Shown: piece by piece, positions 37,745-46,832 of the stretch
Layout: each line of letters starts with the position of its first letter
Numbering within the stretch: position 1 is the stretch's first letter
Assembly: GCA_947501275.1 (NCBI GenBank)
Contig: CANMVD010000001.1
Span: forward strand, 1 to 64,000
Direction: 5' to 3'
Source of the DNA: an uncultured Tateyamaria sp.
GTDB taxonomy: Bacteria > Pseudomonadota > Alphaproteobacteria > Rhodobacterales > Rhodobacteraceae
DNA: 64,000 nt
Made by a program: the position numbers and the translations under genes
The notes under the pieces: model-generated
Databases searched by the model: none
What the model was told of the DNA's origin: nothing
What the model saw: only the letters and a program-made list of their open reading frames with translations

Positions 37745-38365
37745 CTACCAGTCCTGTTCCAAGGGGACGACTTCTGCTTTGTCCGTGTCCGGCAATGCCT
37801 CCAGCATCTGCGCGACGCTCCGCCGCGTTCCGGGGTGCACCCAATCCGGTGCGACATCCGCCAGCGGGACCAGCACAAAGGCGCGCTGGTGCATCCGCGG
37901 GTGCGGTAGGATCAGCTGGCCCGGCGCTTTGTCCTGTTGCTGTTCCAGAGGTATATCCATCCACACGCGCAACGTGGCCATATCGGGCCTAACATCGCTG
38001 CCCATCGCCAGCAAATCCAGATCAATCTGTCGTTGTTCCCACCGCTGAACACGGCGGCGGCCCAGAGCCGCTTCGACACTATGCAAATGGGTCATCAACT
38101 CGCGGGCAGACCAGTGACATTGCACCGCCACAGCAGCATTTACAAAGTCTGGGCCAGAGCCGGGCGGGAATGCAGGAGTACGAAAAAGCCGACTTTTGCC
38201 GCGAATCACCGCGCCAAGATTTTGAAGTTTAATTAACGCTTCATGAAGAGTTGACGCTGGGTCACCAATCTCCGAATGCATGTTTGACCCTAGGGCAACA
38301 AGGGAAAGTGACCGGTTTTGAGGCACTTTTCCGCCGCTTTTTACTTCATCTGACTCTTGCGACAT
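37745..38365 (-). CDS. folK: 2-amino-4-hydroxy-6-hydroxymethyldihydropteridine diphosphokinase
   Basis: The 206-residue product has the HPPK core: VALGSNMHSEIGDP, GPDFVNAAVAVQ and RRRVQRWEQRQIDLDLLAMG, followed by LPHPRMHQRAFVLVPLADVAP. It moves pyrophosphate from ATP to the pterin in folate synthesis. The start at ATG 38365 adds a short Ser/Glu-rich extension of about 24 residues before VALGSN. It is divergent from the NYN protein gene. Confidence 0.94.
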   Translation of the reverse strand: MSQESDEVKSGGKVPQNRSLSLVALGSNMHSEIGDPASTLHEALIKLQNLGAVIRGKSRLFRTPAFPPGSGPDFVNAAVAVQCHWSARELMTHLHSVEAALGRRRVQRWEQRQIDLDLLAMGSDVRPDMATLRVWMDIPLEQQQDKAPGQLILPHPRMHQRAFVLVPLADVAPDWVHPGTRRSVAQMLEALPDTDKAEVVPLEQDW

Positions 38366-38473
38366 TATTAAAATCACCTATTTTCGCGGGACCGTTGTTT
38401 CGAATTTTTTTGCACTCACCACTCACTCATCGAAACGCTCAGACGGTATACCGAATTTTCGGAAGGACATTTT

Positions 38474-39046
38474 ATGTTTTACAAAGACGAACGGCTGGCG
38501 CTGTTCATCGACGGTTCAAACCTATACGCGGCAGCCAAAGCGCTTGGGTTTGATATCGACTACAAGTTGTTGCGCCAAGAGTTCATGCGACGCGGCAAGC
38601 TTTTGCGAGCTTTTTACTACACAGCACTTTTGGAGAATGACGAATATTCGCCCATTCGCCCGCTGGTGGACTGGCTGAACTACAACGGCTTCACCATGGT
38701 GACCAAACCAGCCAAGGAATACACGGACTCGATGGGCCGTCGTAAGGTCAAAGGCAACATGGACATCGAACTGGCAGTTGATGCGATGGAATTGGCTCCA
38801 CGTGTCGACCATATTGTGCTGTTCTCCGGTGACGGCGATTTCCGTCCACTGGTCGAAAGCCTGCAACGTCAGGGCGTGCGTGTGTCTGTTGTATCAACAA
38901 TCCGCAGCCAGCCTCCAATGATCTCGGATGACTTGCGTCGTCAGGCAGACAATTTCATTGAACTCGATGAGCTCAAAGAAGTCATCGGACGCCCACCGCG
39001 CGAGAACGTGCCCGAGCGTGAAGAGCGGCTACAAGTTCAAGGCTAA
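38474..39046 (+). CDS. NYN-domain (LabA-like) putative RNase
   Basis: The 190-residue product has a LabA/NYN fold: [15 protein letters not shown] with the first Asp, [16 protein letters not shown] with the second, and [25 protein letters not shown] with a third acidic cluster. These form the PIN-like metal site. Members are thought to be RNA-binding or RNA-processing proteins. ATG 38474 has GGAAGGAC upstream, near a CCGAA-TT-TTCGG hairpin that could hide the site. The stop is 91 nt before ispH. Confidence 0.9.
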   Translation: MFYKDERLALFIDGSNLYAAAKALGFDIDYKLLRQEFMRRGKLLRAFYYTALLENDEYSPIRPLVDWLNYNGFTMVTKPAKEYTDSMGRRKVKGNMDIELAVDAMELAPRVDHIVLFSGDGDFRPLVESLQRQGVRVSVVSTIRSQPPMISDDLRRQADNFIELDELKEVIGRPPRENVPEREERLQVQG

Positions 39047-39137
39047 GCGCCACGTCAATACCTTCGGCGGGCTGGACCCGGTGCGCCGAACACCTTACCT
39101 CTGGGCTACGCAATTTTTGTGCGGCCGGAGATGTGTT

Positions 39138-40088
39138 ATGCCCAATGCCCCCCTCACCCTGTTTCTTGCAGCGCCACGCGGCTTTTGCGCCGGGGTGGAC
39201 CGTGCGATCAAAATTGTTGAAATGGCGTTGGACAAATGGGGCGCGCCCGTCTTTGTGCGCCACGAAATCGTACATAATAAATTCGTGGTTGATGGGTTGC
39301 GCGACAAGGGCGCCGTGTTTGTCGAGGAACTAAGTGAATGCCCTGATGATCGGCCCGTGATATTCTCGGCCCACGGGGTCCCGAAATCGGTGCCACAAGC
39401 CGCGAAGGCCCGCGAAATGATCTATGTTGATGCGACTTGCCCGCTGGTCTCCAAAGTTCACATCGAAGCGCAGCGCCACGCGGATGCTGGATTGCAGATG
39501 ATCATGATCGGCCACGAAGGACATCCGGAAACCGTCGGCACCATGGGGCAGCTGCCGGAGGGCGATGTCCTGCTGGTTGAGACCGTCGAGGATGTTGCCA
39601 CCGTCGACGTGCGTGACCCTCAGAAACTGGCGTTTGTGACGCAAACCACTCTTTCGGTTGATGACACGGCGGACATCGTGGCCGCGCTCAACGCCCGCTT
39701 TCCCGGGATTGTCGGGCCGCATAAGGAAGACATCTGCTACGCCACAACCAACCGACAAGAGGCCGTGAAGGCCATGGCCCCAAAATGCGACGCGATGCTT
39801 GTTGTGGGCGCGCCCAATTCATCCAATTCCAAACGGCTGGTTGAGGTCGGCGCGCGTGCAGGTTGTGCCTATGCGCAACTGGTCCAACGCGCCAGCGACA
39901 TTGACTGGCGCAGCCTTGACGGGATCACATCTGTTGGCATTACCGCAGGCGCCTCCGCCCCCGAAGTGCTGATCAACGAAGTCATTGACGCCTTCAAGGA
40001 CCGCTATGATGTGCGTGTCGAGATGGTGGAAACCGCCGTTGAGAACGTCGAGTTCAAGGTCCCGCGCGTCCTGAGGGAACCGGCCTAG
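39138..40088 (+). CDS. ispH: 4-hydroxy-3-methylbut-2-enyl diphosphate reductase
   Basis: The 316-residue product begins [23 protein letters not shown], with the first iron-sulfur Cys at about 17. Other ligand Cys residues are in VDATCPLV and [11 protein letters not shown]. It reduces HMBPP to IPP and DMAPP, the last step of the MEP isoprenoid pathway, with a 4Fe-4S cluster. I chose ATG 39138; a long in-frame extension upstream overlaps the NYN gene and is not homologous. It ends 3 nt before the convergent otnI stop. Confidence 0.95.
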   Translation: MPNAPLTLFLAAPRGFCAGVDRAIKIVEMALDKWGAPVFVRHEIVHNKFVVDGLRDKGAVFVEELSECPDDRPVIFSAHGVPKSVPQAAKAREMIYVDATCPLVSKVHIEAQRHADAGLQMIMIGHEGHPETVGTMGQLPEGDVLLVETVEDVATVDVRDPQKLAFVTQTTLSVDDTADIVAALNARFPGIVGPHKEDICYATTNRQEAVKAMAPKCDAMLVVGAPNSSNSKRLVEVGARAGCAYAQLVQRASDIDWRSLDGITSVGITAGASAPEVLINEVIDAFKDRYDVRVEMVETAVENVEFKVPRVLREPA

Positions 40089-40091
40089 GGG

Positions 40092-40850
40092 TCACCCTTT
40101 GCGGGGCAACCACCCCAACGTGTCATCCGTCGGCCCACCCGGTTTGTATTCGGCACCCAGCGGCGTGCGCCAACCCAATTGATCGACCTGCTCAAAAAGC
40201 CAGACATAGTCGATTTCGCCATGATCCGGAGCCCCTCTGTCGGGGACCGACGCAAACTGGATGTGCCCGACGACAGGCAATAAATCCCCAAGACGGGTTA
40301 ACAAATCCCCTTCGGTGCGGCCAATGTGATAGCAATCAAACATCAATTTGAGGTTTGGCGCACCCACACGGTGGATGATGTCACGCGCCTGATCCGTATT
40401 GGCCAAAAAGTAGCCGGGCGCGTCATGACGGTTCAGTGGCTCTATCAGAATGGTCCTGTCAGGGGCTTGTTCGCACGCATAGCGCAGATTGCTGACAAAG
40501 GTGGCGTCGGCATCTGCCCCTAGCGCAAATCCAGCCATGACGTGCACCGCACCAGCGCCAATTTGCCCCGCATAGGCCATGGCCTGGTCAATGGCAGCGC
40601 GGGCGTCCGCCTCGCGGCCCGGCAAAGCGGCAAGACCGTTTTCGCCCGCCCCTACATCGCCCCGCACCGTGTTCAAACCAAGCATTGTCAGGCCCGTTTC
40701 CTGCAAAGCGGCCAGCACATCCGCCGCGGGCGTGTCGTAGGGCCAATGGCATTCAACGGCGTCAAAGCCAGCAGCCTTTGCAGCCCGGATTGCGTCCGGC
40801 AGGGGCCGGTCGGTCCACAGAAACCCGAGGTTGGCTGAAAATGTCGTCAT
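40092..40850 (-). CDS. otnI: 2-oxo-tetronate isomerase (hydroxypyruvate isomerase family)
   Basis: The 252-residue product is a TIM barrel of the AP-endonuclease-2/hydroxypyruvate isomerase family (SANLGFLWTDRPLPDAI, AVECHWPY, TILIEPLNRHDAPGYFL, LMFDCYHI, HIQFASVPDR, GAEYKPG). In this operon it most likely isomerises 2-oxo-tetronate to 3-oxo-tetronate, the entry step for D-erythronate-type acids. Start ATG 40850 overlaps the otnC stop by 4 nt. It is the last gene of the four-gene operon ltnD-otnK-otnC-otnI. Confidence 0.85.
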   Translation of the reverse strand: MTTFSANLGFLWTDRPLPDAIRAAKAAGFDAVECHWPYDTPAADVLAALQETGLTMLGLNTVRGDVGAGENGLAALPGREADARAAIDQAMAYAGQIGAGAVHVMAGFALGADADATFVSNLRYACEQAPDRTILIEPLNRHDAPGYFLANTDQARDIIHRVGAPNLKLMFDCYHIGRTEGDLLTRLGDLLPVVGHIQFASVPDRGAPDHGEIDYVWLFEQVDQLGWRTPLGAEYKPGGPTDDTLGWLPRKG

Positions 40851-41497
40851 GTGTCCCACTCGATATCGAACTTGGTGACAAGGGCTTGAACCTGCGCATC
40901 AGTCAGGGCCCGCGCGCCCATACCACGGGTCATCATGGCAAGACGGGCTGTATCTTCGAGCTCTTCAATAGCGTTACATGCCGCTTCGATGTCCTTGCCT
41001 GCAACGACAGGTCCGTGATTGGCCAGCATGACCGCGCTGCGTTTGCCCGCCAATCCACGCACAGCCGTACCCATTTCGGGATCACCGGGCAGGAAAAACG
41101 GCAACAGTTTGACGCGGCCCAGTTTCATCAACCCATAGGGCGTCAGAGGCGGCAGGAAATTGTCTGGATCAACATCCGGCATCATCGACAACGCCACGGA
41201 ATGACAACTGTGCAAGTGCACAATAGCGCCGGCAGAGCTGCGCGTGTCGTAAAACGCGGTATGAAGCGGCATTTCCTTGGTCGGGGCGTCTCCGCCAATA
41301 TGCACGCCATCCGCATCAAAATGACTGAGGCGCGCGGGATCGAGGCGGCCAAAACTGGTGCCCGTCGGACTGACCAGCAATCCACCGTCCTGAGTGCGAG
41401 CCGAGATGTTACCGGTGCTGCCTCCGGTCAAGCCACGGTCGAACATCGACCTGGCCAAGGTGCATATCAGGTCTCGTAATTGCGTGTCGCTGCTCAC
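40847..41497 (-). CDS. otnC: 3-oxo-tetronate 4-phosphate decarboxylase (class II aldolase family)
   Basis: The 216-residue product is a class II aldolase/adducin protein: TGGSTGNISAR, VSPTG, IVHLHSCHSVALS (metal His pair) and MLANHGPVVAG (third metal His). It should decarboxylate 3-oxo-tetronate 4-phosphate to dihydroxyacetone phosphate. It overlaps otnK and otnI by 4 nt each, so the three enzymes are translationally coupled. Metal His pattern intact. Confidence 0.87.
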   Translation of the reverse strand: MSSDTQLRDLICTLARSMFDRGLTGGSTGNISARTQDGGLLVSPTGTSFGRLDPARLSHFDADGVHIGGDAPTKEMPLHTAFYDTRSSAGAIVHLHSCHSVALSMMPDVDPDNFLPPLTPYGLMKLGRVKLLPFFLPGDPEMGTAVRGLAGKRSAVMLANHGPVVAGKDIEAACNAIEELEDTARLAMMTRGMGARALTDAQVQALVTKFDIEWDT

Positions 41498-42765
41498 ATC
41501 GCGTCCAGTACTGATGTCGCATCACCAAAGAACGTCTCGGCGCCAAAGTTGCCGGATTTGAGCGTGAGGGCAATGCGCGCGCCACCGCTGGTGCAGAAGG
41601 TCCATGGCACACCCGGTGCGATCTCGGGTCCGATGTCGAGCGCATCCACTCCCAATCCTTGCGTCACTGCGCCAGACGTCTCGCCGCCCGCAACGATAAA
41701 CCTGCGCGCGCCCGCATCGCGTGCCGCGACAGCACAAGCGGCCAATGTTGCCTCGATCATCTCCCCTGCTTTTGCAACGCCAAGCCGTGCCTGCGCCGCC
41801 TTGACGCTGGCCGGGTCTGCAGTGGCATAGATCAGTGGCGCTTCGGCCAAATCCTGCTGGGCCAGCCATTCCAGAACCGGCGCGGTGCCCCGTTCGGCCA
41901 GCGCCAACGGGTCCAGCCGGAAAGATGGTGCGCCTCCGTCGAGGTACTTTGCGACTTGCGCGTTTGTCATCGCAGAACAACTGCCCGACAGAACAATCGT
42001 AGCGTGTTCCGGTGCCACATTCCGCGATTGTGCGGCTTCCAGATCAAGCAGGCCATCATCGCTGTATAACTGTGGCAATGGCATCGCCAATGCCGACCCT
42101 CCAGTCATCAGCGGCATGTCCCGACTGGCGGCAGCAATCGTCACCAAATCCTCGTTCGCCACTGCATCCACGACTACATGGGCGCAGTCTGTCGCCTTGA
42201 GTGCCGCCAACTGGTCGCGCACGGCATCCACGCCCTGCGCGACGCACAAACGATTGACCAAACCGACCCCACGCGTCACCTGAGGTTTCAGCAAGCGCAT
42301 CAAATTGCTGTCACGCATCGGGGTCAGCGGGTGATCCTTCATCGGGCTTTCGGCCAAGGGTTGCGTGCCCACAAACAGATTGCCCATAAAGATCGACCGC
42401 CCGTTTTCCGGAAAGGCAGGGCAATAGATCGTCTGATCCGCGCCCAATTCCTGCATCAGCGCCTCTGCAACTGGTCCGATATTGCCATCTGGTGTGGAAT
42501 CAAACGTCGAACAGTATTTCCAAAAAAATCGTTGCGCGCCCGCTTGCCCAAGCCAAGCAAGTGCGGCTTTCGTTTCGGCCACTGCATCGGCAACAGGGGC
42601 AGTACGACATTTGAGGGCAATCACCTCAAACGCGGCAGTCTCCTTGGGCGGTGATGTTGGCACGCCGATGCGCAGCGACACAGCGACACCGCTGCGGGCC
42701 AGTAATCCGGCCAGATCCGTGGCTCCTGTGAAATCATCGGCAATACAGCCCAGTAATGTCGTCAT
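41494..42765 (-). CDS. otnK: 3-oxo-tetronate kinase (DUF1537 / four-carbon acid sugar kinase)
   Basis: The 423-residue product has the four-carbon acid sugar kinase N-terminus LLGCIADDFTGATDLAGLLA and the C-terminal nucleotide-binding domain with FIVAGGETSGAVTQGLGV. It phosphorylates 3-oxo-tetronate at C4. ATG 42765 gives the family start, just one base after the ltnD stop; an in-frame extension of about 54 residues upstream lies in ltnD and is not homologous. It overlaps otnC by 4 nt. Confidence 0.9.
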   Translation of the reverse strand: MTTLLGCIADDFTGATDLAGLLARSGVAVSLRIGVPTSPPKETAAFEVIALKCRTAPVADAVAETKAALAWLGQAGAQRFFWKYCSTFDSTPDGNIGPVAEALMQELGADQTIYCPAFPENGRSIFMGNLFVGTQPLAESPMKDHPLTPMRDSNLMRLLKPQVTRGVGLVNRLCVAQGVDAVRDQLAALKATDCAHVVVDAVANEDLVTIAAASRDMPLMTGGSALAMPLPQLYSDDGLLDLEAAQSRNVAPEHATIVLSGSCSAMTNAQVAKYLDGGAPSFRLDPLALAERGTAPVLEWLAQQDLAEAPLIYATADPASVKAAQARLGVAKAGEMIEATLAACAVAARDAGARRFIVAGGETSGAVTQGLGVDALDIGPEIAPGVPWTFCTSGGARIALTLKSGNFGAETFFGDATSVLDAM

Positions 42766-42766
42766 C

Positions 42767-43666
42767 TCAGGCCCCTTCTTCACCGGGCAATGTAAGTTGT
42801 GCATTACGCGCATAGACCTTGGCGACGGCCGCGTCGTCTTCTGCGCCCAAACCCATGCCCGCTGCTGCAATGAACTGCTGCAGGGCCGCAGCGGTGATCG
42901 GTGCGCTGAACTGCGCGGATTTGGCAATGTCCAGAACGATGCCCAGATCCTTGGGCCAGATGTTGACGGAACTTAGCGGTGTGTAATCCCCATCAACAAT
43001 GTGCGGTGCGCGGTTCTCAAGCATCCAGCTGGTGCCGGCACATTTCGAGATCACCTCGACAAACTTGTCCGGTGTGACGCCTTGGGTCATGCCAAAGGTA
43101 AGCGCCTCGGCCATGGTGGCGATGTGGACACCCGCCAGCAACTGGTTGACTGCTTTCATCGCGGATCCCGCACCCGCTGTGTCACCGAGGGCAAAGACAG
43201 TTTCGGCCACCGCATCCAGCACAGGCTTGGCGGCGCTGAACGCATCTGCTGTACCCGACGCCATGACCGACAATTGCCCAAGCGCAGCCTTGCCCGCCCC
43301 ACCCGAGATCGGCGCATCAAGATAGTGCACTCCAAGTTGCGCGCATTGGCGCTCCATCCTGCGGGCGAAATCTGGCGGCACCGTGGCGCAAGCCAATACA
43401 ACCGCACCTTTGCGCAGGTGGGGAACCAAACCAGCTTCACCAAACAACACGCTTTCGGTTTGGGCTGCGTTCAGAACAACAACGACCGCAGCGTCCAATT
43501 CCGGGGTCACATCAATGATCGCCCCCTCTGCCCCGCCTTCTTCGCGAAATCGCGCCATCTGTTCAGCAACGACATCAAAGCCATATGTCGTGTGACCGGC
43601 CCTCAGAATGGAACTGGCAACGCCATATCCCATCGCACCCAGCCCAAAAACTGCGATTTTTGTCAT
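42767..43666 (-). CDS. ltnD: L-threonate dehydrogenase
   Basis: The 299-residue product is a 6-phosphogluconate/3-hydroxyisobutyrate dehydrogenase family enzyme: Rossmann loop FGLGAMGYGVA, substrate loop DAPISGGAGKAALGQLSVM, and catalytic Lys in SAMKAVNQLLAGVHIA. With the downstream kinase, decarboxylase and isomerase genes, L-threonate dehydrogenase is the best assignment: NAD-dependent oxidation of L-threonate to 2-oxo-tetronate. It heads the operon; about 250 nt of upstream DNA may hold the operator. No regulator or transporter is adjacent. Confidence 0.88.
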   Translation of the reverse strand: MTKIAVFGLGAMGYGVASSILRAGHTTYGFDVVAEQMARFREEGGAEGAIIDVTPELDAAVVVVLNAAQTESVLFGEAGLVPHLRKGAVVLACATVPPDFARRMERQCAQLGVHYLDAPISGGAGKAALGQLSVMASGTADAFSAAKPVLDAVAETVFALGDTAGAGSAMKAVNQLLAGVHIATMAEALTFGMTQGVTPDKFVEVISKCAGTSWMLENRAPHIVDGDYTPLSSVNIWPKDLGIVLDIAKSAQFSAPITAAALQQFIAAAGMGLGAEDDAAVAKVYARNAQLTLPGEEGA

Positions 43667-43916
43667 TTGCCTACCTCACGTGTCATGTCTGTCCGCGCCT
43701 GCAGAGACTTGCACCGTTTTCGAGGCAGTTTGCAACGGCTGTGGCATCTTGAACAGAACGGCGCAGCGCCCAATGAAGCGGCTTGTGTGAGAACTACGGA
43801 AGTTGCGTGCGCAAAAAACACAGTTGTTGGAAGATCAGGCAAACTGCATTTTCAGTGCATGTCGCGCTGGCGTTCAAAACACTGGGTCAACCGTCAGCGC
43901 AAGTGCCAGTCTGGTC
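43667..43916. other. Intergenic region between ltnD and the tandem-GNAT gene
   Basis: This 250-nt region should contain the ltn operon promoter. I see no gene and no clear operator; a loose inverted motif (CTGCATTTTCAGTGCA) occurs near 43850. No terminator is obvious for the gene ending at 43917. Confidence 0.4.
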
Positions 43917-44921
43917 TTATCCGACCTTCTTGAAAAACCAAGTCATCGCGTTTGTATACCCGGCGCGGGTCAACACTTGGGCCTTTGCGGTCCAGGCCGC
44001 CGGGCAGACAACAAGGAGTGCGGTATTGCCCCGAACAACCCTCGCGGATTCTGCGGCCCGAAACACTGCTGACGCGCGGGTTGCATCCCGGGCGAGGCTG
44101 GTCGGGTCGCCCATCTCGACATGGTGAAAATCATCAATCACCCCAATCTCCGAAATGTCATGGGCAGGTGGAAAATGCAGTGGGGTTGCGGGCTGCGAAA
44201 TGGCATAGCCAAGGAAAACGCCTGCATCTTCGGAAACGAACATGTCTCTGTCCGCTAGCGTGAGACTGCGCTGCATCCATTGGGCAAACCGGGTATCGGC
44301 GTCTGGATGGGGTTTCCAGAAGTCCGGCTTTAGGTCGTTTAGAATTTGCCGATTGACTGCGCTGCTCGTCACAATGTCCGGCACATCCCGCACCTCTGCC
44401 TTACGCACGGTTTGTGCATCGCCACTTTGGGTCAGGCCTGACTTCGCAAAATAGCACGTCAGCGGCTCATACCCATCGCGCATGTAATGAGAGGTCCACG
44501 TTCCGTCAGTGACCGCTGAGGCCAGCAGTATTTTTGCGCCAGCCTGAACAAGATCGGCTTCCGCTGCCTCGATCAACGCCGCGCGGGTTTGCCGGGGTGC
44601 GGCCGAGCTGACACAGCAATCCTCCATAATCAGACCGGGTGGTCCGAACGGCGCGGCGTAAATGGGTGGAACCGGCAGGATGATCGAATGCGTGCATCCC
44701 ACCAAATGACCATCCACTTCGGCAATCAACCACGCATGACGCACGGGCGATGCGTCCACGTCAAGCGCACGCGCCAACGCGGCGATGATCGCGCCACGGG
44801 GATCGGCGTTGAGGCGCCACAGGACCGGATCAACCGCATTTCGGCTCTTGGCATCTTCGACCAGCATATCGGCAAGCGGTTCACTGTCGCTGATGCGTGC
44901 AGGTCGGATGCTTATGGTCAT
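43917..44921 (-). CDS. Tandem-GNAT acetyltransferase-like protein
   Basis: The 334-residue product has an N-terminal GNAT-like half (ISIRPARISDSEPLADMLV ... PGLIMEDCCVSSAAPRQ, with a CoA-loop region) and a C-terminal half that again starts with VRKAEVRDVPDIV and ends SARVVRGNTALLVV and AGYTNAMTWFFKK. So it is likely a two-domain acetyltransferase. I chose ATG 44921 because GGAG lies 6 nt upstream. It is divergent from a LysR regulator, which probably controls it. The acceptor is unknown. Confidence 0.78.
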   Translation of the reverse strand: MTISIRPARISDSEPLADMLVEDAKSRNAVDPVLWRLNADPRGAIIAALARALDVDASPVRHAWLIAEVDGHLVGCTHSIILPVPPIYAAPFGPPGLIMEDCCVSSAAPRQTRAALIEAAEADLVQAGAKILLASAVTDGTWTSHYMRDGYEPLTCYFAKSGLTQSGDAQTVRKAEVRDVPDIVTSSAVNRQILNDLKPDFWKPHPDADTRFAQWMQRSLTLADRDMFVSEDAGVFLGYAISQPATPLHFPPAHDISEIGVIDDFHHVEMGDPTSLARDATRASAVFRAAESARVVRGNTALLVVCPAAWTAKAQVLTRAGYTNAMTWFFKKVG

Positions 44922-45014
44922 GTCATGCTCCATGAGCTGAAACCGGGCTGGGTGCTCTGGAATCGAATTTGCATGCCAGCGCAGGTTTGACAAAGCAGCA
45001 TTTCTGCTCAAGAC

Positions 45015-45031
45015 ATTAGAAAATCTAGTGG
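45015..45031. promoter_or_regulatory. Possible LysR operator between the divergent genes
   Basis: An imperfect inverted repeat, CATTAG-AAAAT-CTAGTG, ends 14 nt before the LysR gene (GTG 45046). It fits a dimer-binding site for autoregulation. It is short and one position mismatches. Confidence 0.35.
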
Positions 45032-45045
45032 CTTGAGGTGCGATC

Positions 45046-45924
45046 GTGCAGAACATCAACCTGAATGCACTCCGTGTGTTTGCAGCAGCGGCACGGCAGG
45101 AAAACTTTCAACGCGCAGCCGAGGATCTGAATATATCGCATGGCGCCGTGTCGCAGCGCATCAAACAACTGGAACAGCACCTTGGGCTGCCCCTGTTTGA
45201 GCGGCAGGCACGCGGCGTGCAGTTGACCCGCGATGGCGCAGCATTTCGCACGGCGGTGGATGAGGCGTTGTCCATAATCGACACTGCCTGCGCCGATCTC
45301 ATGCGCTCAAGCGATCAGGTGACCCTGCACATTGGGTCGTCATTTGCCACAAAATGGCTAATGCCGCGCATGAAGGCGTTTGCTGCTGCGTTTTCAGACA
45401 TCACGCTAACGACGGAAATCCATGACAGTCTGATGGACCGCTCCCTTGGCAAAGGCGAGATCGCCATTTGGCCCTCGCGCACGCGCGCCGCCGTAACTGC
45501 GCATCGGATCTGGCATTTGTGTGAAGTCGAACTTGTCGCGGTATGTGCGCCTAACATGCCCAGACCGGATGGGGTGCTGGACATTTCAACGATCCTGGCG
45601 CTGCCCGTTTTGCAAGACGCGCATCACCGCTGGTTACATCTGGCACAGGAACATGGGCTTTCGGACGCGCTCAACCTTCTGAACTTCGATCGCTCCGCAC
45701 TTGCTTTGGAGGCTGCGATCAAGGGGCACGGCGTCGCCATCGCCCCGACCTATATGGTCCGGGAGGATGTGGATGCAGGCGCATTGACAGAGATCTGGCG
45801 CAGTCCTACGCCATCAGGCGAACACCTGTTTCTCTCCTGCGCCGAACAACACGCCCAAAACAAACATGTGAGGCAAACGATTAATTGGGTGCTTGCAGAA
45901 TTTGGCACAGGCAACGCCGCGTGA
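45046..45924 (+). CDS. LysR-family transcriptional regulator (GcvA-like)
   Basis: The 292-residue product has a canonical LysR winged helix (LNALRVFAAAARQENFQRAAEDL, ISHGAVSQRIKQLEQHLGLPLFER) and a full two-lobe effector domain (VTLHIGSSFATKWLMPRMKAF through the C-terminus). This contrasts with the odd LysR-like gene at 22221. The start is GTG 45046. It is divergent from a tandem-GNAT gene, its probable target, and is followed by a LysE exporter after 108 nt. It belongs to the GcvA-type group. Confidence 0.93.
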   Translation: MQNINLNALRVFAAAARQENFQRAAEDLNISHGAVSQRIKQLEQHLGLPLFERQARGVQLTRDGAAFRTAVDEALSIIDTACADLMRSSDQVTLHIGSSFATKWLMPRMKAFAAAFSDITLTTEIHDSLMDRSLGKGEIAIWPSRTRAAVTAHRIWHLCEVELVAVCAPNMPRPDGVLDISTILALPVLQDAHHRWLHLAQEHGLSDALNLLNFDRSALALEAAIKGHGVAIAPTYMVREDVDAGALTEIWRSPTPSGEHLFLSCAEQHAQNKHVRQTINWVLAEFGTGNAA

Positions 45925-46032
45925 CGCGTATCGCCGACGCAGTCACGAACACCTGACGCACCGCCAAATTTTAGCCTAGCGTCTGCCTGCCTGCCGTTGC
46001 ACTCTCACGCCACACAAAAAAGGCCGCGCACC

Positions 46033-46647
46033 ATGTTTTCCCTTCAGTTTCTTCTCACCGCTTTGGTCGTTGTCATCGCCCCCGGAACGGGCGTTATCTA
46101 TACGCTGGCTCTCGGGTTGGGACAGGGGCGGCGCGCGTCACTTTGGGCCGCGTTGGGGTGTACCTTTGGAATTGTGCCGCACCTCTTGGCGGCAACACTT
46201 GGGCTGGCGGCTATCCTACATACCTCTGCCGTTCTCTTTAACATCGTGAAGTTCGCGGGCGTTGCCTATCTGCTGTATCTTGCGTGGGGCAGCCTGCAAT
46301 CGGGCGGCGCGCTTGCGATTTCATCCAATACGAAGGCCGAAGCTGGGTGGCGCATCGCGCGACGCGGCGCGCTGATCAACATTCTGAACCCGAAGCTGTC
46401 GATTTTCTTCCTCGCGCTTCTGCCGCCGTTTCTGTCAGGCAACCCAGCCACGGCAACGTTTGAGATGACGGTCATGGGCGCGATTTTCATGGGTATGACA
46501 TTTGGTGTCTTTGTTCTTTACGGCCTGTTTGCCGCCACAGCCCGGCGTTGGATCCTTGGGTCAGAGGTTGTTATGCGTTGGTTATCACGCAGTTTTGCAG
46601 CCATTTTTGCCGCGCTCGCCGGTCGCCTCGCGCTGGAGCGCGCATAA
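46033..46647 (+). CDS. LysE/RhtB-family exporter
   Basis: The 204-residue product has a LysE N-terminus (LQFLLTALVVVIAPGTGVIYTLALGLGQGRRAS, here IAPGTGVIYT replaces the common TPGPN) and about six membrane helices. It should export amino acids or similar metabolites. Start ATG 46033; an upstream in-frame ATG (45997) adds a non-membrane stretch. It is on the same strand as the LysR gene and might be its target. The structured element at 46664 follows. Confidence 0.9.
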   Translation: MFSLQFLLTALVVVIAPGTGVIYTLALGLGQGRRASLWAALGCTFGIVPHLLAATLGLAAILHTSAVLFNIVKFAGVAYLLYLAWGSLQSGGALAISSNTKAEAGWRIARRGALINILNPKLSIFFLALLPPFLSGNPATATFEMTVMGAIFMGMTFGVFVLYGLFAATARRWILGSEVVMRWLSRSFAAIFAALAGRLALERA

Positions 46648-46663
46648 ACACAGGCCTGCGCAT

Positions 46664-46780
46664 AGAGTGGGTGTCTGGATATCGCCGTGACCATGTGCGT
46701 TGCGCCACATAAGGTTGGGTCAATGTCGTCACCCATGCAGGCATGGACAAGATCATGACGACGCCTACATGACCCACTCT
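46664..46780. other. Possible structured RNA element (nested inverted repeats)
   Basis: An outer 9-bp stem AGAGTGGGT (46664-46672) and ACCCACTCT (46772-46780) encloses two hairpins. The first is ACC/ATGTG/CG at 46690-46699 with its partners at 46703-46715 (one bulged C, two bulged A). The second is GTCGTC (46725-46730) and GACGAC (46757-46762) with an inner CCATG/CATGG stem at 46733-46746. The shape is a three-way junction of 117 nt. The DUF3429 start is 52 nt later. It may be a leader element or a small RNA. No known riboswitch is recognised. Confidence 0.45.
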
Positions 46781-46832
46781 GCAGAGCGCCCTGCGCCTAG
46801 CCGATAGCTGTCCGAACCCTGAAATCTGATCC

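Noticed and set aside
42766-42927. Longer OtnK start at 42927
   Set aside because: The extra 54 residues overlap ltnD in another frame and have no family similarity; ATG 42765 gives the canonical N-terminus.
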